From positions 1-64,000 of the forward strand of contig NZ_NKXR01000011.1 of assembly GCF_002232035.1 (NCBI RefSeq): a stretch of 64,000 nucleotides of DNA, read 5' to 3'. Positions 54,769 to 63,780 of the stretch are shown piece after piece. The DNA comes from Collinsella sp. TF06-26 (GTDB lineage Bacteria > Actinomycetota > Coriobacteriia > Coriobacteriales > Coriobacteriaceae). Each line of letters starts with the position of its first letter. Position 1 is the stretch's first letter. The notes below the pieces were generated by a model. The model had not been told where the DNA came from, made no database searches, and saw only the letters and a program-made list of their open reading frames with translations. Both the position numbers and the translations under genes were made by a program.

Positions 54769-55778
54769 ACTTCCTGAACATCTTCGAGGACCACGTGGCC
54801 GGCATCTTCGGTGCCACCCGTGCCCCGTTCTCCTTTAAGAAGCTTGCCAAGCAGGCCGCTCGCGACATGGAGGATCAGACTCTGGTGATCAACGGCGTCA
54901 ACACGGCGCCGGCACTCTATACCATCCTGATCGCCGCCGACGACGATCCCATGCTCGCCCCGTTCTACCCCGAGCTTTCGCGCGAGGTCCGCGAGTTTGT
55001 GAAGGCGCAGGCCGAAAAGCGCCGCTATGTCTTTGTCGGCGAGCCCCTCGTGCGCTTTATGATCGATCCGCAGCTGCGCGCCGGCAAGTTCTCGGTCTTT
55101 GCCGAGAACGTCGATGCCCCCACGCTCGGCCGCCTGTACGAAGAAGAGCGCGCCTATCAAAACGGTCTGGGCCAAAACAACTCCGCGGCAAGCCGTGCCG
55201 CCAGCGCCCCGCGCGCCGGCCAGCAGCAGTTTGCTGCCCCGCAGCAGCAGCGCCCCGCCGCCATGCCCCAGCAGCAGCCGACGCCTCGCGCCGCCGCTCC
55301 CGACCCGCTTGCCGTGGCAGACCCCTTCGCGCCTAGCGTCCCCGACCCCGCCGCAGTACCCATCCCGGTGCCGCAGACCGTCTCGCGCGACGCGCTTGCC
55401 GGCATGGGCGGAGCCGCCGCGACCGGTGCCGCCGTGGGCCTAGGCGCCGCAGCCGGCATCGCCTCCAACATGGCGAGCACTCGCGCCCCGCAGCGCCCGC
55501 TCGCCCAGCTCGTCGACGTCGTGAGCGGCGAGAGCCATAGCATCACCTCCGCACAGGTGACTATCGGTCGCGAGCGCTCGGTTTCCGATATTGCCCTGCG
55601 CGACCCCAACGTGTCGCGCCGCCACGCCCAGCTCACCTTTACGGGCTCGGATTGGTCGATCGAGGACCTCAATTCCACCAACGGCACGCTCGTCAACAAC
55701 CGCCGCATTACGCGCTGCCCGCTGCGCAACGGCGATCTGCTGACGTTTGGCCTGAGCACCTTTGAATTTAGGGGATAG
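54765..55778 (+). CDS. fhaA: FhaA-like protein (DUF3662 plus FHA)
   Basis: A 337-residue cytoplasmic protein. The N-terminal DUF3662 domain (about 1-125) begins MNFLNIFEDHVAGIFG, an Ala/Pro/Gln-rich linker follows (about 135-240), and the C-terminal FHA domain (about 245-335) has VTIGRERSVSDI, SRRHAQL and DLNSTNGTLVNN. In mycobacteria FhaA binds phosphorylated MviN and regulates peptidoglycan synthesis. It starts with GTG overlapping the kinase stop. Confidence 0.9.
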   Translation: MNFLNIFEDHVAGIFGATRAPFSFKKLAKQAARDMEDQTLVINGVNTAPALYTILIAADDDPMLAPFYPELSREVREFVKAQAEKRRYVFVGEPLVRFMIDPQLRAGKFSVFAENVDAPTLGRLYEEERAYQNGLGQNNSAASRAASAPRAGQQQFAAPQQQRPAAMPQQQPTPRAAAPDPLAVADPFAPSVPDPAAVPIPVPQTVSRDALAGMGGAAATGAAVGLGAAAGIASNMASTRAPQRPLAQLVDVVSGESHSITSAQVTIGRERSVSDIALRDPNVSRRHAQLTFTGSDWSIEDLNSTNGTLVNNRRITRCPLRNGDLLTFGLSTFEFRG

Positions 55779-55784
55779 TCGCTT

Positions 55785-56201
55785 ATGAACATCGATATCG
55801 TCCTTTTTGCAGGCCGCATCGTCCTGGTCGCCCTGCTCTATATCTTCCTGTTCGCCGTCATGAAGACCGGCGTGGGACTTGTGCGCGGGCAGCGTCGCGA
55901 CTCGGCTATCTGGACGATCGATGTGGACAAGGGTCCGCGCGGTATCCGCGGCATCCACGTAGACATGCTCGGCCCCGTCATCGTCGGTCGCTCGCCATCT
56001 TCGGACATCTGCATCAACGAACCGTTCGTCTCGGCCTCGCATGCGCGCTTTTCGCTGCAGGGCCCGGCGCTCATCATCGAGGACCTCAACTCGCTTAACG
56101 GCACGCTCGTCAACGGCCGCCAGCTTGTGGAGCCCGCAACGCTGCGCGAGGGCGACGAAGTCCAGATTGGCGACGTGGTCATGAAGGTGAACCGTCGATG
56201 A
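55785..56201 (+). CDS. fhaB: FhaB-like protein
   Basis: A 138-residue protein with one N-terminal membrane helix (about 5-25) and a C-terminal FHA domain (GRSPSSDI, SASHARF, DLNSLNGTLVNG). In Actinobacteria FhaB (FipA) is a kinase substrate that supports division and wall synthesis. It lies 6 bases after fhaA and its stop overlaps the phosphatase start (ATGA). Confidence 0.92.
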   Translation: MNIDIVLFAGRIVLVALLYIFLFAVMKTGVGLVRGQRRDSAIWTIDVDKGPRGIRGIHVDMLGPVIVGRSPSSDICINEPFVSASHARFSLQGPALIIEDLNSLNGTLVNGRQLVEPATLREGDEVQIGDVVMKVNRR

Positions 56202-58132
56202 TCGACGAGGAGAACAAGTCCGCAACCATGACCGAGGCACCGGCTGCTGCCGTAGCTGCACCGGCCCACGCCGCTCCGGCGGACTCCACACCCGTGGAGC
56301 CCGAGGACACCGTGTTCTCCCTGCCTCTTTCGCATGTAACGCATGATATTTCGGATCTCGCCGATAACGAGGGCGAAGAGGATGCCGTAGCGGCGCCCAT
56401 CGGCGCACATGCTGCGGAACAGCCCACAGCGCCCGAAGCAACCCCGGCGCCGGCTCACTTTGCAGAGCCCGTCGCCGCGGCAATCAACGAGAGCGCTGCG
56501 GTGTTTGCGGCACCCGAGCCCGCCGCGCCGGCGTTTCCCATAGCCCCAGCATCCGAGGTTGCGCCCGTGTCTACGCCGGCGCCCGAAGCGGGGCCATCCC
56601 CCGAGGACGGCCCCGCACCCAAGATCCCGCAGCCTGCGCCCGCAAGCGAGTCCGATACCGTGGCCGAGCCCGCCGCCCAGTCGCAAAGCACGCCCGCGCC
56701 GTCGCACTTTGCGACACCCGAGCCTATAGACGTCAGCCTGCAAGACGACGAGTCGACCGCCTGCGCGTCCGAGGAGCCCGGCTCCCCGGACACCGGCGAT
56801 TCCGAATCAAACGCCGAGACCGACACCGTCTCTCCCGGTGACACAGCCGAGATCGACGTAGCCGCCGTTGAAGCCAAGCTCAAAGACCCCGGCTCGACCA
56901 TGAGCTTTGAGCCCCTGACCGAGGAGCGCATCGAGACCGACTCGACCTATGATGCCGGCACCACCACGCAACTCATGTGGGGCGCCCGCTCTGACGTTGG
57001 CTGCGTACGCCCGCACAATGAGGATTCCTACCTGGTGCAGTCGCCGCTCTTTTGCGTATGCGACGGCATGGGCGGTCACGCCGCCGGCGAGGTAGCCTCT
57101 TCCATCGCCGTCGAGACTATTGCCAAGACGGCCCCGCAGTCCGCCGACGCAGCACGCCTGGCCGCAGCCGTCGAGGCAGCCAACGCCGCCGTAATCGAGG
57201 CCGCCTTGAATGGCCTGGGCAAGCCCGGCATGGGCTGCACAGCCACTTGCGCCTATATCGAAAACGACACGCTCGCCATCGCCCACGTGGGTGACTCTCG
57301 CGCCTACCTGCTCCACGAGGGCACGCTCATCCGCGTGACCCGCGACCACTCCTACGTGGAGGAGCTCGTGGACGCCGGCGAGATTACGGCAGACGAGGCT
57401 CGCGTCCACCCCAACCGCTCGGTCATCACCCGTGCGCTGGGCTCGGACCCCGCCATGTATGCCGACCACTTCACCCTGCATATCGAGGAAGGCGACCGCC
57501 TGATCCTGTGCTCCGACGGCCTTTCGAGCATGATTCCCGATAGCGATATCGAGAACATCGCCACGCAGTCCTCAACCGCGCAAATCTGCGTCGACAACCT
57601 AGTGGACGCGGCGCTTGCCGCCGGCGGCCACGACAACGTGACCGTAGTAGTCGTTGACCTGGTTGACGATGGCGTTATGCGCGAGGCGCAACGCGTGCGT
57701 CGCCGCAACATTACTATCGCCGCCATCCTGGCCCTCGTCTTTGTGCTGGCAGCTGGCATCTGGGCCTACACGGGTGTCACCGGCTCGTACTACCTGGGTA
57801 CCTACCAGGGCAATGTCGCCGTCTGGCGCGGCCTTCCCGGCAAGCCGCTCGGACTCAAGCTCCACTGGCTCGAAAGCGAAACCAGCATCAAGCTGTCCGA
57901 CCTGCCCGAAGACACGCAAAACCGCCTCAAGGCGGGCATTCCGCAAACAAGTGTCGACGATGCGCAGGACACGATATCCAAGTACCGCCACCAGATCGAT
58001 GAAGAGCAGACCCGCCAGGTGATCGACGCGCAAACGATTCGCGACAACACCAATCAGGGATCGACCTCCGAATCAGATTCCGAGAAAACCGCCGAACAGT
58101 CCGCCGAGGCCGAAGCCTCCGAAAAGAACTAG
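56198..58132 (+). CDS. pstP: PP2C-type Ser/Thr phosphatase with long N-terminal extension
   Basis: A 644-residue protein. The PP2C domain (about 263-490) has RSDVGCVRPHNEDSY, FCVCDGMGGHAAGE, HVGDSRAYL and GGHDNVTVVVVD, with all metal-binding aspartates. One membrane helix (about 508-528) and an extracytoplasmic tail follow. Ahead of the enzyme is an extension of some 250 residues rich in Ala, Pro, Glu and Thr that ordinary PstP proteins lack; it is full of possible phosphorylation sites. The ATG overlaps the fhaB stop, so the extension is probably translated. It should reverse the action of the neighbouring kinases. Confidence 0.88.
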   Translation: MIDEENKSATMTEAPAAAVAAPAHAAPADSTPVEPEDTVFSLPLSHVTHDISDLADNEGEEDAVAAPIGAHAAEQPTAPEATPAPAHFAEPVAAAINESAAVFAAPEPAAPAFPIAPASEVAPVSTPAPEAGPSPEDGPAPKIPQPAPASESDTVAEPAAQSQSTPAPSHFATPEPIDVSLQDDESTACASEEPGSPDTGDSESNAETDTVSPGDTAEIDVAAVEAKLKDPGSTMSFEPLTEERIETDSTYDAGTTTQLMWGARSDVGCVRPHNEDSYLVQSPLFCVCDGMGGHAAGEVASSIAVETIAKTAPQSADAARLAAAVEAANAAVIEAALNGLGKPGMGCTATCAYIENDTLAIAHVGDSRAYLLHEGTLIRVTRDHSYVEELVDAGEITADEARVHPNRSVITRALGSDPAMYADHFTLHIEEGDRLILCSDGLSSMIPDSDIENIATQSSTAQICVDNLVDAALAAGGHDNVTVVVVDLVDDGVMREAQRVRRRNITIAAILALVFVLAAGIWAYTGVTGSYYLGTYQGNVAVWRGLPGKPLGLKLHWLESETSIKLSDLPEDTQNRLKAGIPQTSVDDAQDTISKYRHQIDEEQTRQVIDAQTIRDNTNQGSTSESDSEKTAEQSAEAEASEKN

Positions 58133-58148
58133 AAAGGGAGTGCCGCTT

Positions 58149-61019
58149 ATGAGTCGCCGCAACACCGAGCTGCTCTTGCTCATCGCCTCGGCGTTCCCCG
58201 TCATCCTGCTGTATGCGATGTACGTGCTCACCGCGGGCGCCGCCATCTCCTTTGAGACGCTCGCGGTGCCGATCGGCCTCTTTGCCGCCTTCGCCGCGGC
58301 ACATATCGCCGTGCGCATCTTGGCGCCCGGCGCCGACCCCGCCATCCTACCCATCGTATTTATACTTTCGGGCATCGGCATCACGTTCGTGACACGCCTC
58401 GCCCCCGCTCTCGCCATCTCACAGCTCATCATCCTGTTTGTCTCGGTGGCGCTCATGGTGGGAACGCTCGCGTTGGTTAAGAACCTCGACGTAGTCATGC
58501 GCTACAAGTACACTTTTGGCATTATCGGCATCATTCTGCTGATGCTGCCTATCTTTATCGGCACCACGATCTCGGGCTCCAAGCTGTGGATTCGCATCGC
58601 GGGCTTTACCATCCAGCCCGGCGAGTTCGCCAAAGTCTTTATCGTGCTGTTCTTGGCCGGGTACCTGGCCGAGAACCGCGAGCTGCTCTCCATCTCCAAC
58701 CGCAAGATCCTGGGCTTTAAGATCCCTCGCCTGCGACTGCTGCTGCCGCTGTTTGCCGTGTGGGGCGTTTGCCTACTCGTTGTCGTCTTCGAACGCGACC
58801 TGGGTTCGGCCGTGCTGTTCTACACCATCTTCTTGCTGATGCTCTACGTTGCCACGGGTCGATTCTCGTATGTCGTTATCGGCCTTGCGCTCTTGGCCGT
58901 CGGCGCCGTGGGCGCCTACAAGTTCCTGTCGCACGTTCAGGTGCGCTTCCAAGTTTGGGTCGATCCGTTTAAGGACGCCCAGGGCCAGGGCTACCAGATC
59001 GTCCAGTCGCTCTTCTCGCTTGCCGATGGCGGTCTGGTCGGTGTTGGTATCGGCAACGGCATGGCCAACAACATCCCTGTCGTCGAGTCCGACTTTATCT
59101 TCTCTGCCATCGGCGAGGAGATGGGCCTTTTGGGCGGCGGCGCCGTGCTCATCCTGTTTATGCTCTTTGCCGTGCGTGGCCTCACCACGGCTGCCCGCGC
59201 TAAATCCGACCTCGCCGCCTTTAGCGCCACGGGCCTTACGGCCGCCATCAGCTTCCAGGCCTTTTTGATCGTGGGCGGCGTTACCCGCCTGATACCGCTG
59301 ACCGGCGTCACCCTGCCCTTTATGAGCCAGGGCGGTTCCTCGCTGCTGGCAAGCTTTATCATCGTCGCGCTCCTGCTGCGCGCCGGTGACGAAGCAACCG
59401 GACGCGAGGCCGAGCTTACCGGCACCGGCACCATGACCGCCATCACCGATGATCAGGCCGCATCCGCCGCCGCCCCGACGGGCACGCGCTTTGCCACCTC
59501 GTCTTCCTACGGCAGCGGCAGCCATTCCGTCGGCTCGCGCATGCGCCGTCGCCTGCTCGACACGCCTGAATCCGGTGTGCTCGGCCGCGTGGCGCTCGCC
59601 AACCGTCTAACCCGTGCGGTGCTCGCCTTTACGGCGCTGTTCGCCATCCTTATCGGCAACCTCACCTATGTCCAGGTCATCAAGGCCAAGGACTATCAGG
59701 ACATGCCGACCAACAACCACACCATCGCCCGCTCCAAGTACATCCAGCGCGGTTCCATCATCACGTCCGACGGCGTGACGCTGGCCGAGTCGCTGCAGCA
59801 GGAGGACGGCACCTACGTACGCTCCTACCCCAACGGCAACCTGGCAGCGCACGTGGTTGGCTACGTGAGCCAGCAGTATGGCACCACCGCCATCGAGAGT
59901 GTCATGAACGACACGCTCACCGGCTCTAAGGATTACTCCAGCTGGAACAACGCCATCGCGTCGCTCGCGGGCCAGACCCAGCCGGGCAACACCGCCAAGC
60001 TCACCATCGACTCGCGTATCCAGACGGCGGCCGAGCAGGCGCTCAAGGGCTTTAAGGGCGCTGTAGTGGTCATCGACCCGCGTACCGGTGCGGTGCTCGC
60101 ATGCGCCAGCTCGCCCACCTATGACAACACCAACATCGACGCCCTGCTGCAGGCGGGCGGCGGCGAGGACGGCTCTATGTACAATCGCGCCATGGACGCG
60201 CTGTACACGCCGGGCTCCACGTTTAAGGTCGTTACGCTTTCCGCGGCACTCGAGACCGGTACCGCCAGCCTTACCAGCACCTACCAAGCGCCCGGCTCCA
60301 TGGACATCGGCAACGCACCGGTCACCAACTATGCCAACGAGAGCTACGGCACCATCAGCCTGCAGCAGGCCTTTGCCGTGTCCTCCAACGTCGTCTTTGG
60401 CCAGGTGGCAAACGAAGTTGGCGCAAACACGCTCGTGCAGTTTGCCAACGCCTTTGGCTACGGCCAAAAGCTCGGCCAGGACCTGACCTCCGCGGCCTCC
60501 ATCATGGCCGACCCGTCGCTCATGACCGAGTGGGAGACCGCCTGGGCCGGCGCCGGCCAGCCTGTCGGCATGGACCACACGCCCGGGCCGCAGACCACCG
60601 TCATGCAAAACGCCGTGATTGCCGCCGCCATCGCTAACAGTGGCGTGGTCATGGACCCGTACTTTGTAGCCCAGGTACTCGCCCCGGACGGAACTGTGGT
60701 CAAGACCACGCAGTCCCGCTCGCTGGGTCAGGCTGTCAGCTCTGCCACGGCCGACCAGGTCAAGCAGGCCATGCTCGCCGTCGTCCAGTCCGGTACCGGC
60801 ACCGATGCCCAGGTCCCCGGCGTCAAGGTCGCCGGCAAGACCGGCTCGGCCGAGACCGGCGGCACCAACGTCAACTCGATGTTCGTTGGCTTTGCACCTT
60901 ACGATTCACCCACGGTCGCCATCTCGGTGGCCTTGGAGGATTACGACAAACACGACGTCAAGGCGGCCAAGATTGCCGGCATCGTCCTGACCGCGGCGCT
61001 CGCCGCACAGGGAGCGTGA
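58149..61019 (+). CDS. SEDS glycosyltransferase-class B penicillin-binding protein fusion
   Basis: A 956-residue protein that joins two cell-wall enzymes normally encoded by rodA/ftsW and pbpA. The SEDS half (about 1-425) has around ten membrane helices with FTIQPGEFAK, the WVDPFKDAQGQGYQ loop with the candidate catalytic Asp, and ESDFIFSAIGEEMG. A linker of about 55 residues, one more helix (about 490-510) and the PBP half follow. The transpeptidase motifs are S690-T-F-K, SSN in AVSSNVVFG, and KTGSAE. Gly polymerisation and crosslinking are thus in one chain. The ATG at 58149 follows AAGGGAG; an earlier GTG overlaps that site. No frameshift is seen. Confidence 0.93.
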   Translation: MSRRNTELLLLIASAFPVILLYAMYVLTAGAAISFETLAVPIGLFAAFAAAHIAVRILAPGADPAILPIVFILSGIGITFVTRLAPALAISQLIILFVSVALMVGTLALVKNLDVVMRYKYTFGIIGIILLMLPIFIGTTISGSKLWIRIAGFTIQPGEFAKVFIVLFLAGYLAENRELLSISNRKILGFKIPRLRLLLPLFAVWGVCLLVVVFERDLGSAVLFYTIFLLMLYVATGRFSYVVIGLALLAVGAVGAYKFLSHVQVRFQVWVDPFKDAQGQGYQIVQSLFSLADGGLVGVGIGNGMANNIPVVESDFIFSAIGEEMGLLGGGAVLILFMLFAVRGLTTAARAKSDLAAFSATGLTAAISFQAFLIVGGVTRLIPLTGVTLPFMSQGGSSLLASFIIVALLLRAGDEATGREAELTGTGTMTAITDDQAASAAAPTGTRFATSSSYGSGSHSVGSRMRRRLLDTPESGVLGRVALANRLTRAVLAFTALFAILIGNLTYVQVIKAKDYQDMPTNNHTIARSKYIQRGSIITSDGVTLAESLQQEDGTYVRSYPNGNLAAHVVGYVSQQYGTTAIESVMNDTLTGSKDYSSWNNAIASLAGQTQPGNTAKLTIDSRIQTAAEQALKGFKGAVVVIDPRTGAVLACASSPTYDNTNIDALLQAGGGEDGSMYNRAMDALYTPGSTFKVVTLSAALETGTASLTSTYQAPGSMDIGNAPVTNYANESYGTISLQQAFAVSSNVVFGQVANEVGANTLVQFANAFGYGQKLGQDLTSAASIMADPSLMTEWETAWAGAGQPVGMDHTPGPQTTVMQNAVIAAAIANSGVVMDPYFVAQVLAPDGTVVKTTQSRSLGQAVSSATADQVKQAMLAVVQSGTGTDAQVPGVKVAGKTGSAETGGTNVNSMFVGFAPYDSPTVAISVALEDYDKHDVKAAKIAGIVLTAALAAQGA

Positions 61020-61151
61020 TGCCCATGATCGAATCGGACACCCGAGGCGCGCCGCGGCCGAAGAGTTAGCGGCAACGCGCCACACGGCCCCAGCGGCCAC
61101 ATCGTAGGTACTACACACATCGTTGAGCGAATAGTTATGTTAGGAGCAGGA

Positions 61152-63119
61152 ATGGAACAGAGGGTCCTCGGGGGAAGATACCTCCTCAAGGATAAGGTGG
61201 GGACAGGCGGTATGGCGACCGTCTACCGTGCACAGGACCAGGTCCTCGACCGCACGGTAGCCGTCAAGATCATGCTGCCACAGTATGCTGGCGACGCAAC
61301 CTTCGCCGCACGCTTTAAGCAGGAGGCCCAGGCGGCAGCCGGTCTCTCCTCCCCCTATATCGTGGGCGTCTACGATTGGGGCAAGGACGGCGACACCTAT
61401 TACATCGTCATGGAGTACCTGCGCGGCACCGACCTTAAGAGCGGCATCAAGAGCCACGGCGCTCTCGACCCCAAGAAGGTCGCCCAGATCGGCTCGCAGA
61501 TCAGCTCCGCGCTTTCGGTCGCCCACAAGCACGAGATCATCCACCGCGACATCAAGCCGCAGAACATCATGGTGCTGCCCGACGGCAACATCAAGGTGAT
61601 GGACTTTGGCATCGCGCGCGCCAAGAACAGCCACCTCACGCAAGACAACAACGTGCTGGGAACCGCCCACTACGTCAGTCCCGAGCAGACCCGTGGTCAG
61701 GACCTCGGCCCCACCTCGGATATCTACTCGCTGGGCGTCGTGATGTACGAGTGCGCCACCGGCCGCGTGCCCTTTGACGGTGATGACGCCATCTCAGTCG
61801 CACTCAAGCAGGTCAACGAGCTGCCTATTCCGCCGAGCCAGATCAACTCCGGTGTCGACGCCGACCTTGAGCGTATCATCCTCAAGTGCATGGAGAAGGA
61901 CCCGGCAAACCGCTTCCAGACCGCCGACGAGCTGCGTCAGGTGCTCAACAGCTACCTGTCGGGCCGTGCCGTCAACATCTCGGAGCCCACGCGCATCATC
62001 GGTGCACCCGGTGAACTGGGCGCCACCAAGACTCGCGAGCTTTCCGATCAGACGCGCGCCATGGTACGTCCCGTCTCGGGCGTGAGCGGCCAGAATACCG
62101 CCCGTAGCTCGGTTTCGGGCTCCACCGGCTCCTACGAGGTCGAAAAGCCCAAATCCAACAAGAACAAGATCATCGCCGCCGTGGTGGCAGCCGTTGCCGT
62201 CATCGGTATCGTGGTGGCCTTTGCCACAGGACTCTTTGGCGGCGAGCAGGTCACCGTGCCCGATGTGCTGGGCAAGGACCAGCAGACTGCCGTCGAGCAG
62301 ATCAAGGAAGCCGGCCTCGAGGTCGGCACCATCGACCAAAGCTACAACGACGATATCGACGAGGGCAAGGTCGCCGAGCAGACGCCCAACGGCAAAACCA
62401 AGAAGGCCAAGGGCACCAAGGTGAACCTGGTAATCTCCAAGGGCCCCAAGCCCTCCGAGAAGGTCGAGGTTCCCCGGCTTGTCGGCCTGACCAAGGACCA
62501 GGCAGAAGCCGCGCTGGCAAGCGTTGGCCTGAAGGGCAACGCCTCCGAGGAGGCCAACGAGGCCGATGAGGGCCAGGTCTTTGAGCAGGGCACCGAACCC
62601 GGTAAGGAAGTCGAGAAGGGCACGACCATCTCGTACAAGGTCTCCAGCGGTCCTGACACCACCTCCGTCCCCGATCTGACCGACATGACCGAGGCCCAGG
62701 CGCGCAACGCCCTCGATATGGCAGGCTTTGGCGTCGACGTGAGCTACCAGGAGAACGATTCGGTTACCGAGGGCACCGTGATTAGCTGGAACCCCAGCGG
62801 CAAGCAGAAGCCTGGCGCCACGATTACCGTCGTCATTGCCAAGAAGTCCGGCAAGGCCAGCGTTCCGGGTAACCTGTACGGCAAGAGCATCTCCGCCGCC
62901 GTCACCGCGCTCAACAACGCCGGGTTCTACAACATCGCGTTCTGCGACCAGAACGGCAACCCCGTGAGCGGCAACGAAAACGCCACCGTTACGGGCGTCT
63001 CCCCCACCGGCAAGCAGTCCACCGACAACACGATCACGCTGACGGTCGCACTTTCTGGCTCGGGTTCGGGCTCTGGCTCGGGCACGAGCACGGGCGACGA
63101 TTCCGGTACGACCAACTAG
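61152..63119 (+). CDS. pknB: PASTA-domain Ser/Thr protein kinase PknB
   Basis: A 655-residue receptor-like kinase that senses peptidoglycan fragments or lipid II. The kinase domain (about 9-275) has GTGGMATVYRA, VAVKIM, HRDIKPQNIMV and MDFGIARA. A juxtamembrane linker and one membrane helix (about 343-363) follow, then four PASTA repeats (about 366-640) and a Gly/Ser tail. The ATG follows TAGGAGCAGGA; another ATG five codons upstream lacks a site. The gap to the fusion gene is about 130 bases. A strong terminator follows, closing the cluster. Confidence 0.95.
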   Translation: MEQRVLGGRYLLKDKVGTGGMATVYRAQDQVLDRTVAVKIMLPQYAGDATFAARFKQEAQAAAGLSSPYIVGVYDWGKDGDTYYIVMEYLRGTDLKSGIKSHGALDPKKVAQIGSQISSALSVAHKHEIIHRDIKPQNIMVLPDGNIKVMDFGIARAKNSHLTQDNNVLGTAHYVSPEQTRGQDLGPTSDIYSLGVVMYECATGRVPFDGDDAISVALKQVNELPIPPSQINSGVDADLERIILKCMEKDPANRFQTADELRQVLNSYLSGRAVNISEPTRIIGAPGELGATKTRELSDQTRAMVRPVSGVSGQNTARSSVSGSTGSYEVEKPKSNKNKIIAAVVAAVAVIGIVVAFATGLFGGEQVTVPDVLGKDQQTAVEQIKEAGLEVGTIDQSYNDDIDEGKVAEQTPNGKTKKAKGTKVNLVISKGPKPSEKVEVPRLVGLTKDQAEAALASVGLKGNASEEANEADEGQVFEQGTEPGKEVEKGTTISYKVSSGPDTTSVPDLTDMTEAQARNALDMAGFGVDVSYQENDSVTEGTVISWNPSGKQKPGATITVVIAKKSGKASVPGNLYGKSISAAVTALNNAGFYNIAFCDQNGNPVSGNENATVTGVSPTGKQSTDNTITLTVALSGSGSGSGSGTSTGDDSGTTN

Positions 63120-63171
63120 TCGCCGCCCCACCGCCCATTACGGCTCCCGCCGCAAACATATTCGCTCACAG

Positions 63172-63211
63172 GCGCCCGCTTGCTCCCCCAGCAAGCGGGC
63201 GCTTCGTTTTT
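63172..63211 (+). terminator. Terminator of the kinase/cell-wall cluster
   Basis: A perfect 13-base stem GCGCCCGCTTGCT / AGCAAGCGGGCGC followed by TTCGTTTTTG. It lies about 50 bases past the pknB stop and is a clear intrinsic terminator. Confidence 0.95.
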
Positions 63212-63223
63212 GACATGACATGA

Positions 63224-63349
63224 ACCAGAAGAGCCCGGTACCGTGACGGTGTACCGGGCTCGATCAATCTCTGGTGTCCCCGGGCGGATTCGAAAACTCC
63301 CCCCGCGGGGAAATTGGTGACGCGGGTGTCGACGGTCCGAATCCTGCCC
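63224..63349 (-). repeat. Duplicated 3' end of tRNA-Arg plus trailer hairpin, and an inverted tRNA fragment
   Basis: The segment 63224-63294 is a near copy of 63354-63422, which is the tRNA-Arg T arm, acceptor strand, CCA and trailer hairpin. The part upstream of the T loop is lost in the copy, so no tRNA can form. In addition 63322-63349 is an inverted copy (26 of 27 bases plus one insertion) of 63410-63436, the T arm and variable region. The trailer hairpins are GAGCCCGGTAC / GTACCGGGCTC and a close relative. It looks like the scar of an integration or rearrangement at the tRNA. Confidence 0.75.
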
Positions 63350-63399
63350 TTAGACCAGAAGAGCCCGGCACCATAGCGGTACCGGGCTCGATATTCCTC

Positions 63400-63475
63400 T
63401 GGTGCCCCCGGGCGGATTCGAACCGTCGACACCCGCTTTAGGAGAGCGGTGCTCTATCCCCTGAGCTACGGAGGC
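63400..63475 (-). tRNA. tRNA-Arg (CCT)
   Basis: A cloverleaf on the minus strand has acceptor stem GCCTCCG / CGGGGGC with one G-T pair, anticodon stem CCGCT / AGCGG with loop CTCCTAA giving anticodon CCT, and T arm GGTTCGAATCC. The discriminator is A and CCA is encoded. Its T-arm end is duplicated downstream. Confidence 0.95.
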
Positions 63476-63780
63476 ATGTCGTATTAGTGTAGCAGATTTA
63501 CGCCGCTGTAATGCAGCGTATACCCACTCTTCGAAGTTGCGGTGGAACAGCCCTCCGGAAAGTGCGTCCCACTATCCAGGCAAATTCTGGGTCAGACTTT
63601 CCCCATGAGACCTCGCTGGGAAACTGTGACCCAGAATTTCGGCTCGAAACGGGACACGGTTTCCCAAACGACCCCGTTCCGGAAACTACATCCCGGAATC
63701 GACGCTCGAACTGGGATGCACTTTCCCGATTGAGCCACATGGGAGACTGCGCCCCACTTTGAGGGGGCGCTCTTTAATGA
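63476..63780. other. Intergenic region between tRNA-Arg and the last gene
   Basis: About 300 bases, of which 200 are array copy 3. The first 60 hold an imperfect hairpin (TACGC ... GCGTA around 63500-63521) and presumably the tRNA-Arg promoter. Confidence 0.5.
63557..63755. repeat. Alternating 14-base motif array, copy 3 (seven units)
   Basis: Units start at 63557 (reverse, GGAAAGTGCGTCCC), 63589 (forward), 63619 (reverse), 63651 (forward), 63681 (reverse, GGAAACTACATCCC), 63713 (forward, GGGATGCACTTTCC) and 63742 (reverse, GGAGACTGCGCCCC). Steps are 32, 30, 32, 30, 32 and 29. The second and third units share a compensated variant (GGGTCAGACTTTCC and GGAAACTGTGACCC), keeping the arms partly complementary. 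Confidence 0.9.

Noticed and set aside
63241-63352. A second functional tRNA gene
   Set aside because: Only the T loop and acceptor strand are present; the T stem, anticodon arm and 5' acceptor strand cannot be paired.
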